Translations under genes and position numbers: made by a program
DNA from: an uncultured Clostridia bacterium
GTDB taxonomy: Bacteria; Bacillota; Clostridia; TANB77; CAG-508
Assembly (NCBI GenBank): GCA_947632035.1
Contig: CANRNR010000016.1
Coordinates: 1-38,704, forward strand
Reading direction: 5' to 3'
DNA length: 38,704 nucleotides
Notes under the pieces: model-generated
Database searches by the model: none
What the model saw: only the letters and a program-made list of their open reading frames with translations
What the model was told of the DNA's origin: nothing
Part shown: piece by piece, positions 20,542 to 28,256 of the stretch
Layout of the letters: every line of letters begins with the position of its first letter
Numbering within the stretch: position 1 is the stretch's first letter

Positions 20542-20592
20542 TATCAAGTTTTAGCACATTTTGCAATCTTTTCCTTTTGTATTTTTTTCCTA

Positions 20593-20655
20593 TTACGGAT
20601 ATAGGATTTTTAAATTTTTGTATAAAATATTACATTTAAATTACATTTTTGTAAT
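20593..20655 (-). promoter_or_regulatory. Shared adhesin control module, second adhesin copy
   Basis: Palindrome ATTACAAAAATGTAAT (20655-20640), direct repeat TGTAAT-N5-TGTAAT (20645-20629), ATATCCGTAA (20602-20593); gaps 26 and 51 nt to the -35. This is a recent duplicate of the third adhesin's copy, so it is not independent evidence. Confidence 0.65.
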
Positions 20656-20714
20656 TTTTTCATATATTTATTTATTATTACTTAGGGAGAAGACAATGAT
20701 AAGTCTTTTGAAGC

Positions 20715-20756
20715 AAAAAAATGTAGTACCTAATTTTTATAGGTACTACATTTTTT
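20715..20756 (-). terminator. Terminator of the first thioester adhesin
   Basis: ATGTAGTACCTA and TAGGTACTACAT form a perfect 12-bp stem around TAAAAAT, flanked by an A-run and a T-run, a few nt after the stop at 20765. Near-identical to the hairpin at 16277-16318, which has one G-T wobble. Confidence 0.87.
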
Positions 20757-20764
20757 ATGATGTA

Positions 20765-23700
20765 TTAAATTACAAACTTCTTGATTAGAACTACTCCACC
20801 TGCTATAACACTTACTGCTATTATTACTAATCCTATATATGTTGGAACGCTACCTGTTACTACTCCTAGAATTACTGGTGCTCTGTCTATATCGTCCTCA
20901 CCTTTTTCATTATTTCCTGGTGTTGAGTCTATATCTGGTGAATGTGGCTCGTTGTCGTCTTTGTATATCTCTGCCCAGTTTACTTTCTCTCCTAAGTTGT
21001 TTTTATTGTTTATCCATGTTAGTATGATTTCTACTTGGGCGCTTTCTCCTGGTTGTAGTAATGTATCTTTTAATTGGTCTGTTAATACTTTTCCGTCTTC
21101 TTCCCTCCATAATGGATTATCTTTTGGATCAAATCTTAATCCTTCTGGTATGTAGTCTATTAGTTCTTTTGCATAGCCTGCTATTTCTCCTTCGTTTGTT
21201 ACTTTTATTACGAATTTGAATTTGACTGTTGTTTTATCTATTCTACTTCCTCTTATTTCTACTTTTGCTGGTGGCTCTGGGTTTTCATCTCCTGTATGTC
21301 CTGTCTTTGTTACTGTTGTTTTTCCACCATATGTTACTATTGATTCGCTTACCCATTTCTTTAAGCTTAAATCAAAGTATTGTACTTTTATTTTTTCTTC
21401 GTCTATGTCGTCTTCTTCTGGCTCATCATTGTCTGGTGTAGAGTCTACATCATCTACTGGCTCATTGTGTTCGTCTCTATCGTCTGTTATTTCTGCTGTG
21501 TTTATTATTATTCTATCTGATGTATTTGGCTCTGATACTCTAAAGGCTATCTTTATATCTCTATAATCTGGCATTGTCATTGTTTCTTGGTCAAATGCTT
21601 TTAATAAGTTTGCATTTTCCTCTTTTTCATTTTCTTTTGCTAGATAATCTGTTTCAATATATTTTGCCTCTTCTATATTATTTGTTTCTTCGCCTTCTTC
21701 AGTATACATTTTCCATCTATACTCTACGTTTGTTTCGTGGTCTGGTAAGAAGGTTAAGCCTTCTGGTAAATCATCTTTTACTTTACTTGCATAGCCTGCT
21801 ATTTTTCCTTCATTAAATATTCTTAATGTGTATGTTACTATGTTTCCATATGCTACTTGTACAGGATCCTTTGGATGTTCGTATTTAAATTCTGTTTCAC
21901 TTACCTTTGTAAATACTGGCACTCTGTTTGTTATGTCTGTATCATTTACCTTTGTTATGAATTTTCTTAATGCTAAGTCAAGCATGTAGTTGTTTACTTT
22001 TACTGTTATTGTATCATTATTTACACTTGCTGTTATATTTGTTTTTCCTACTGTTACATCTTTTTCTTGGCTTCCTAATGTTACTGAATCTTCTTTGTTA
22101 GATGAACCTTCTGAACTTGATGAACTATTTGAATTTTCATCTACTATTTTAATTGTTTTTGCTACATATTTACCATTTTCTATTGCAGTTGTTACTTTTA
22201 CTGTTATTGTATCTATATTTCTGCTATATCCTTCTGGTGCTTTTGTTTCTCTTATTGTAATTGTTTGTGTTTCTAATTTTGTTATTGGTAAATTACTAAT
22301 AGAGATGCTTCCTTGTTTATTTGTTGTTAATGTTTGTTTACTTCCATCTGGCAATGTTACTTCAAATTCTGCTCCTGATAGTTTTTCTCTTATATTTTGT
22401 CCATTTATCTTTTCTATCTCTAAATTGTAGCTTCCGTCTTTTGCTTTTTCTAGTATTAGTTCTTCAAAATCGTCATCATCTTCTTGACTCTTATCTTCAT
22501 ATTCGTCTTTCTTCACATTATCTGGTGTTGAATCTCTATCTTCTACTGTCTTATCTCCATGCTCGTCACTATGCTCTGTTATTTCTGCTATATTCTTTAA
22601 GCTTTTATCTTTTTCACCAGCTTCTGCTACTACTTCGCACTCTACTTTTAAATCTTCATAATCTAAAGTTTTTCCATCAAAAGCATCTATTAATGTTTTT
22701 GCTATATGGTCTGTTTCGATTGTTTTTCCATCTCCATTTGGATTTGTCCAACCATATTCTTTATTTATTTCACTTTCTGGTAAGAATTTTAATCCTTCTG
22801 GTAAGTAGTCTGTTACTTTTGTAGCATATCCTGCTATTTTTCCTTCATTGTATACTCTTATGATGTATATTACTTTATCTCCAGTTTCTACTATTAAAGG
22901 TTCCTTTGAATGTACTTTGTTTGCCGTTGTTCCATCATCTAAGCTTGCTGAACCATTTGCTAATTTTTCTAGTTCTTCGTCTGTTATTATTGGCTCCCTA
23001 CTGTATTTTGGTGTGTTTGCCACTTTTAGTTGTGTTTCTTTTGAGCTAATTGGTTCTGCCTTCTCAGTATTATTTTCAACATCATTTTTAGCATTCTTTT
23101 CAGCATTTTGGTTTGCTTTAGGCTCTAGTACTTCTTCAGGGTTTATTACTGGTTCTAATTGTTCTTCTTCTGATACTTCACTTTGTGGTACTGGTTGTGT
23201 TGGCTCTGGTGTTTCTTCAGGAGTTTCTGTTGTTTCTGCTAATAATTCTTTTCCTGCTATGCTTATTATGAATTTTCTTAATGCTAAATCTAATTGGTAG
23301 TTCTTCATTTGGACATATATTTTTCCATTTACTACATTTGCTTTTAATTCTGTCTTTCCTGATGTTACTTCTGTTAATGTACTACCTATACTATTTTCTT
23401 CTATTTCTATTGTTTTTACAACATATTCTCCTTCATCTAGTACAGGTGTTACTTTAACTGTAATTGTATCTATATTTTTGCTATATCCTAATGGTGCTTT
23501 TGTTTCTTTTATTGTTATTACTTGTTCTCCAAGCTGTGTTATTGGTAAATCACTAATCGTGATTTTTCCTTGCTCAGTAGTTGTGTATGTATTTGTAGTT
23601 TCATCTGGAAGTGTTATTTCAAATTCTGCATTTGCAAGTTTTGTATTTAAGTTTTGTCCATCTACTTTTTCTAATTCTAAGTTATATTTTCCTGTTGCTT

Positions 23701-26700
23701 TTTCTAGCATTAATCTTTCAAAGTCATCATCATCTTGCTGACTTTCTTCTCCATATCCTTCTTTATTTACATTGTTTGGAACTGAATCTCTATCTAATAC
23801 TGTTGTATCACCATGCTCATCACTATGTAATGTTATTTCTGCTATGTTTGTTAAAGTAGTTATATTTTCACCCTTTTTAGCTACTACTTCACACTCTATC
23901 TTTAAGTCTTCATAATCCAATTTACTTCCATTAAATGCATCTATTAATGTGTTTGCTATATGGTTTGTTTCTATTGTTCTGCCATCTTCATTTGGATTTG
24001 TCCAGCCATATGTCTGGTTAATTTGACTTTGACCTTCTCCATTACCTGGAGTTATAAATTTTAATCCTTCTGGTAAATAGTCAGTTACTTTTTTAGCATA
24101 TCCTGCAATTTCGCCTTCATTATATACTCTTATCGTATATATTACTTTGCTTCCTGTTTCTACTTTTAATGGATCTTTTGGATGTACTTTTTCTGCTGTT
24201 GTTCCATTATCCCATTTTCCTTGTCTATTTGCTAGTTTTCCTTTTTCTTCGTCTGTAATCTTTGGCTCTCTTGCAAGTGCATCTTCTGTTTCATTTTTTA
24301 CATCTACTCCATCAATTGTTGTTATGAATTTTCTTAATGCTAAGTCAAGTTTATAGTTTTTCATTTGAACTACTATCTTACTTCCTTGTAGCTCCGCTGT
24401 ATATCCTTTTAATTCTGTAGAATTTGATGGACCTTGTTTTATTGTTCCTACTGAGCTTATTTCTTTTACTACATATTCTCCATCTTTTAGCTCTGTAGTT
24501 ACTGTTAATGTAATTGTTCCTTCTTGATTGCTATAACCTGTTGGTGCATTAGTTTCTTTTATTGTAACTGTTTGTGTTCCTGATTTTCTAATTGGTATGT
24601 TTAGAACACTAATTTTTCCATCTGTACCTGTTGTATATGTTCCTGTTTCGTTTAATTCAACTCCATCTACTTTTACTTCGAATATTACACCTTGTAATTT
24701 TGTTTCTGTATTTTGTGAATCTACTTTTTCTAATTCTATTTCGTATTTTCCTTCTGCTTGTGGTAATACTAATCTTTCAAAGTCATCATCATCTTGTTGA
24801 CTTGTTTCTCCATAATTATTTGTTGTAACATTATGTGGTACTGAATCTCTATCTTTTACCGTTGTATCTCCATATTCGTCACTATGTGCTGTTATTTCTG
24901 CTATATTTTTTAGCTGTGTTTCTGTTTCTCCTGGTTTTGCTACTACTTCACACTCTATCTTTAAGTCTTCATAATCTAAATTACTTCCGTTAAATGCATC
25001 TATTAGTATATTTGCTATATGTTCTGTTTCTATTGTTTTTCCATCTCCATTTGTGTTTTTCCAGCCATATGTCTGGTTAATTTGACTTTGGCCTGGTTCT
25101 GTACCTGGAGTTACAAATTTTAATCCTTCTGGTAAATAGTCAGTTACCTTTTTAGCATATCCTGCAATTTCGCCTTCATTATATACTCTTATTGTGTATA
25201 TTACTCTACTTCCTGTATGTACTTGTAATGGAGTTTTTGGATGATCTTTAAATGCTGTTGTTCCATTATCTAATTTTCCTTGTCCTTTTGCTAAATTTCC
25301 TTTTTCTTCGTCTGTAATCTTTGGCTCTCTTGCAAATGTACTTTCTCCATCATTTTTTACATCTGTTCCATCAATTGTTGTTATGAATTTTCTTAGTGCT
25401 AAATCAAGTTGATAGTTTTTCATTTTAACTACTATCTTGCTTCCTTGTAGCTCTGCTGTATATCCTTTTAGTTCTGTAGAATTTGTTGCTCCTGATTTTA
25501 TTGTTCCTGTTGAGCTTATGCTTTTTACTACATATCCACCATCTTCAAAACTTGTTTGTACTGTTATTACTATTTTAGCTCCTTGATTACTATATCCTGC
25601 TGGTGCTTTTGTTTCTGTTATTGTAATTGTTTGTGTTTCTGCTTTTGTAATTGATATGTCTGTTATATTTATTTTTCCTTGTCCATCTGTTGTATAATCA
25701 TTATTTTGGCTCAAACTTTCACCTGTTATTGTTACATTAAATCCTACTCCTTGTAGTTTTTTAGATGTATCATGTGAATCTACTTTCTCTAGTTCTAACT
25801 CATATTTTCCTGGAGTTACTTTTGACAAAACTAATCTTTCAAAATCATCATCATCTTGTTGACTTGTTACTCCATATGAATTTCTTTGTACATTGTTTGG
25901 TGTTGAATCTCTATCTTTTGCTTTTGTAGTATTTCCATATTCATCTTTATGTGCTGTTATTTCTGCTATATTTTTTAATTCTGAATCACTTTCTCCTGCT
26001 TTTGCTACTACTTTACATTCTATTTCTAAGTCTTTGTATGCAATTGTTTGTTTATTGAAAGCATCTATTTTCATGTTTTGTAAATAACTTGTTTTTACGA
26101 TTTTAGAATCACCATCTACATGCCAGCCATAAGTTTCATTAACTGTACTTTGACCTTCGCCTGAACCAGGTGCTATAAACTCTAATCCATCTGGTAAATA
26201 GTCGGTTACTTCTGTTGCATAACCTGCTATTTCGCCTTCATTATATATTCTTATTTTATATCTTACTATATCTCCTGTTTTTACTGGTAATGGATCTTTT
26301 GGATGTTTTTTCTCTGCCGTTGTTCCATCATTCCATGTTCCTTGTCTTATTGCTAATTTACTAATTTCATCTGCTGATATTTTTGGTTCTCTTGTATATT
26401 CATTTCCAGTTTTTATTTCTTGATTTCCGATTTTTATAATGAATTTTCTTAGTGCTAAGTCAAATTCTCCTGGTGTAAATACTGTTTCGTCTGTAAAGGT
26501 ATTTTCTTTTTCTTCTACTTTTACTACTGGTTGATCTTTTGCTCCTGGTGCTTCTACTGACCAGTAATTTACTTCTGTTGTGTAATACTTTCCTGTTATA
26601 CTAAATTTTACTTTTGAATAATCTATTGTGTTTGGAACTGAAATATAGAATTTTTGGCCTATCATATCACTTAATTTAGTACTCTCAGATACTTGACCTT

Positions 26701-27724
26701 TACCTTCATTTAAATACTTAACATCTTGTACTACTGTATCGCTAGTACCATATGTTACTTTTCCTGTTATTTCAAAGCTAGCTGTTCCTGTTTTTTCTAG
26801 TCTATATGGTCCAAAGATGTATCTATCATTTGATACTTCCATTGTAGCTTCTGAGTCATTTATTTGTACAGTTTGATTTTTATTATTTGCATTTTTGTAA
26901 TCATAATCTAAACTTCTAGGTGTTTCTGTCAAATAATAAAATAATCCTTGACATGCTTTTGCTCTTGCTTCTCCATTTGTGAAAAGTCCTCTTTCTGATA
27001 AAGGTTGATATGTATTTGTTTGTGTAACGTCACCTTTGCTTGGATTTAACCAAAGTTCAAATGTATCATCTACGTGATATGGATCAACTTTATCTGGGTT
27101 TGTATAATACCATATTGCTAATTGTTGTACTACATCTATATCATCATCTGTCAATTTATCAAAATCACTTGATCTTGCTTCTTGATAAGATTCTTGTGCA
27201 TATGCTTTTGCTGCTTTTATTAAACTATCTCTTTTAGCATTTCCTGTTGTTATATCAGAACTAGCAGGTTCACCACTATTTCTTTCTGGTAAAATAAAGC
27301 AGTTATCTAATATCCACATTATTGATTTATATGCTTGACTATCAGGCTCTGGTAAAATGTTTACATAGTCGCTACCACTATAATATCTTTTATATTCTGT
27401 TGGTATACTTTCTGGATTTCTCATATCAAAATATCTAGTATATGTTTGAACTGCTGGTTGAGTATTAAACATATTTTGAGAACCAAATCCAGGTCCACCT
27501 TTCAAACAATAAATTGTGTAATTTCTATCATTATCTACATCAAAGATTTTCCAGATGTTTTTACTTGAGTTTCCAAGTTGATAACCATAACCGGAAGATC
27601 TTTCCATTTTAATGTTTAAACGCATTGTTCCTGTACTTGCCATAACCACATTAAATGGACTGATAAGTGCAATAATTAGAAATAAAAATAAAGTTAGTGG
27701 TAATATTCTTTTTCTTAAATTCAT
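20765..27724 (-). CDS. Thioester-domain surface adhesin, longest paralogue (first of three)
   Basis: The start MNLRKR has AGAGGA (27738-27733) 8 nt upstream. The 2319-residue product has a signal peptide (about 1-29, ending VMA-S; its sequence differs from the other two) and a thioester domain (IYC73LKGG; VVQQ201LAIW). Four pairs of DLALRKFI plus SpaA/Cna_B modules follow (DLALRKFI at about 421, 773, 1127, 1477; SpaA at 640, 993, 1347, 1765), then DLALRKFI (1915), DLSLKKW (2117), VVTGS, a membrane helix and KKFVI. The fourth DLALRKFI module carries a long Pro/Glu/Asn-rich insert (about 23020-23240) that is much shorter in the third paralogue. Lys, Glu and Asn at the expected SpaA positions suggest self-made isopeptide bonds. 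Domain names rest on motif recognition; host target unknown. Confidence 0.92.
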   Translation of the reverse strand: MNLRKRILPLTLFLFLIIALISPFNVVMASTGTMRLNIKMERSSGYGYQLGNSSKNIWKIFDVDNDRNYTIYCLKGGPGFGSQNMFNTQPAVQTYTRYFDMRNPESIPTEYKRYYSGSDYVNILPEPDSQAYKSIMWILDNCFILPERNSGEPASSDITTGNAKRDSLIKAAKAYAQESYQEARSSDFDKLTDDDIDVVQQLAIWYYTNPDKVDPYHVDDTFELWLNPSKGDVTQTNTYQPLSERGLFTNGEARAKACQGLFYYLTETPRSLDYDYKNANNKNQTVQINDSEATMEVSNDRYIFGPYRLEKTGTASFEITGKVTYGTSDTVVQDVKYLNEGKGQVSESTKLSDMIGQKFYISVPNTIDYSKVKFSITGKYYTTEVNYWSVEAPGAKDQPVVKVEEKENTFTDETVFTPGEFDLALRKFIIKIGNQEIKTGNEYTREPKISADEISKLAIRQGTWNDGTTAEKKHPKDPLPVKTGDIVRYKIRIYNEGEIAGYATEVTDYLPDGLEFIAPGSGEGQSTVNETYGWHVDGDSKIVKTSYLQNMKIDAFNKQTIAYKDLEIECKVVAKAGESDSELKNIAEITAHKDEYGNTTKAKDRDSTPNNVQRNSYGVTSQQDDDDFERLVLSKVTPGKYELELEKVDSHDTSKKLQGVGFNVTITGESLSQNNDYTTDGQGKINITDISITKAETQTITITETKAPAGYSNQGAKIVITVQTSFEDGGYVVKSISSTGTIKSGATNSTELKGYTAELQGSKIVVKMKNYQLDLALRKFITTIDGTDVKNDGESTFAREPKITDEEKGNLAKGQGKLDNGTTAFKDHPKTPLQVHTGSRVIYTIRVYNEGEIAGYAKKVTDYLPEGLKFVTPGTEPGQSQINQTYGWKNTNGDGKTIETEHIANILIDAFNGSNLDYEDLKIECEVVAKPGETETQLKNIAEITAHSDEYGDTTVKDRDSVPHNVTTNNYGETSQQDDDDFERLVLPQAEGKYEIELEKVDSQNTETKLQGVIFEVKVDGVELNETGTYTTGTDGKISVLNIPIRKSGTQTVTIKETNAPTGYSNQEGTITLTVTTELKDGEYVVKEISSVGTIKQGPSNSTELKGYTAELQGSKIVVQMKNYKLDLALRKFITTIDGVDVKNETEDALAREPKITDEEKGKLANRQGKWDNGTTAEKVHPKDPLKVETGSKVIYTIRVYNEGEIAGYAKKVTDYLPEGLKFITPGNGEGQSQINQTYGWTNPNEDGRTIETNHIANTLIDAFNGSKLDYEDLKIECEVVAKKGENITTLTNIAEITLHSDEHGDTTVLDRDSVPNNVNKEGYGEESQQDDDDFERLMLEKATGKYNLELEKVDGQNLNTKLANAEFEITLPDETTNTYTTTEQGKITISDLPITQLGEQVITIKETKAPLGYSKNIDTITVKVTPVLDEGEYVVKTIEIEENSIGSTLTEVTSGKTELKANVVNGKIYVQMKNYQLDLALRKFIISIAGKELLAETTETPEETPEPTQPVPQSEVSEEEQLEPVINPEEVLEPKANQNAEKNAKNDVENNTEKAEPISSKETQLKVANTPKYSREPIITDEELEKLANGSASLDDGTTANKVHSKEPLIVETGDKVIYIIRVYNEGKIAGYATKVTDYLPEGLKFLPESEINKEYGWTNPNGDGKTIETDHIAKTLIDAFDGKTLDYEDLKVECEVVAEAGEKDKSLKNIAEITEHSDEHGDKTVEDRDSTPDNVKKDEYEDKSQEDDDDFEELILEKAKDGSYNLEIEKINGQNIREKLSGAEFEVTLPDGSKQTLTTNKQGSISISNLPITKLETQTITIRETKAPEGYSRNIDTITVKVTTAIENGKYVAKTIKIVDENSNSSSSSEGSSNKEDSVTLGSQEKDVTVGKTNITASVNNDTITVKVNNYMLDLALRKFITKVNDTDITNRVPVFTKVSETEFKYEHPKDPVQVAYGNIVTYTLRIFNEGKIAGYASKVKDDLPEGLTFLPDHETNVEYRWKMYTEEGEETNNIEEAKYIETDYLAKENEKEENANLLKAFDQETMTMPDYRDIKIAFRVSEPNTSDRIIINTAEITDDRDEHNEPVDDVDSTPDNDEPEEDDIDEEKIKVQYFDLSLKKWVSESIVTYGGKTTVTKTGHTGDENPEPPAKVEIRGSRIDKTTVKFKFVIKVTNEGEIAGYAKELIDYIPEGLRFDPKDNPLWREEDGKVLTDQLKDTLLQPGESAQVEIILTWINNKNNLGEKVNWAEIYKDDNEPHSPDIDSTPGNNEKGEDDIDRAPVILGVVTGSVPTYIGLVIIAVSVIAGGVVLIKKFVI

Positions 27725-27837
27725 TTTTCAATTCCTCTCTTCTTATTTTAATTTATTTATTTCAATTTATCTTATCTAATTTATGTCAATTTAAATCAGC
27801 TATATTTTTAAGTTAAATACTATTTCACCTACTATTA

Positions 27838-27866
27838 ATTTTACTCCGTTTTAAGCAATATGTCAA
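27838..27866 (-). promoter_or_regulatory. Promoter of the first thioester adhesin
   Basis: TTGACA (27866-27861), exactly 17 nt, TAAAAT (27843-27838). The leader is about 107 nt, longer than in the paralogues. A second TTGACA at 27789-27784 has no -10 at proper spacing. Confidence 0.75.
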
Positions 27867-27918
27867 CCTTTAAAAGCTTATTTTCTTAGAGTACATCGTA
27901 TTTTGTCATTTTTCTTTT

Positions 27919-27983
27919 TTACGGATATAATATTTTTTATTTTTTTTATAAAAATGTTAAAAATGTATTACAGTTTTGTCATA
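27919..27983 (-). promoter_or_regulatory. Shared adhesin control module, first adhesin copy
   Basis: In gene sense: ATGACAAAACTGTAAT (27983-27968), box TGTAAT-ACATT-TTTAAC (27972-27956, one mismatch to the WalR-type consensus), 27 nt, ATATCCGTAA (27928-27919), and 52 nt to the -35. Surrounding sequence is not a recent duplicate of the other copies, so conservation of the elements and spacing is informative. Confidence 0.6.
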
Positions 27984-28054
27984 TTATGGTTAATGTAAAG
28001 CTTTTATAAATTTTATATACATAATATTTTGCCAAAAAATTATGATGTTTTATG

Positions 28055-28105
28055 TAACCAAAAAGAACAGTATAATTTTTGATATTATACTGTTCTTTTT
28101 GGTTA
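28055..28105. repeat. Perfect 22-bp inverted repeat, 7-nt loop
   Basis: Arms at 28055-28076 and 28084-28105 are perfectly complementary and contain AAAAAGAACAG / CTGTTCTTTTT. It sits about 150 nt after the gdpP stop. It could end gdpP transcription, but the T-run lies inside the stem, not after it. A small mobile-element remnant is another possibility. Confidence 0.75.
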
Positions 28106-28152
28106 TATATTTATTGATTTTTCTATCATCTTATTTCAAGTCTATATATCTA

Positions 28153-28252
28153 GTGTTGTTAATTTACATATTTAGCATTGTTTCTAGTTTGCATATTCAA
28201 CATTGTTTCTAGTTTAAATATTTATTATTGTTTCTGATTTACACATTTAACA
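28153..28252. repeat. Four tandem copies of a 25-bp repeat after gdpP
   Basis: Copies begin at 28153, 28178, 28203 and 28228 and share TTGTTTCTAGTTT followed by CATATT-like sequence and ACA or TTA at the end. They are imperfect and directly abut, with no spacers, and end 4 nt before the gdpP stop codon position. The rest of the 530-nt gap to 27725 contains the inverted repeat and the adhesin control region; no gene was seen. Confidence 0.8.
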
Positions 28253-28256
28253 AATT

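Larger units (their letters stand above)
20393..21985. repeat. Direct repeat copy 2: adhesin 3' end, intergenic region and next 5' end
   Basis: Nearly identical partner of 15953-17545, spanning the 3' end of the first adhesin, its terminator and the control and signal-peptide region of the second. A one-nt difference in the A-run beside the terminator shifts the offset from 4439 to 4438. Confidence 0.85.

Noticed and set aside
11200-25000. Plus-strand reading frames of 60-180 codons
   Set aside because: They lie antisense within clear minus-strand genes, are Leu/Ser/Tyr-rich low-complexity shadows and recur wherever the repeats recur.
28153-28252. CRISPR-like short repeats
   Set aside because: The 25-bp units are imperfect and directly adjacent with no spacers, and no cas genes are present.
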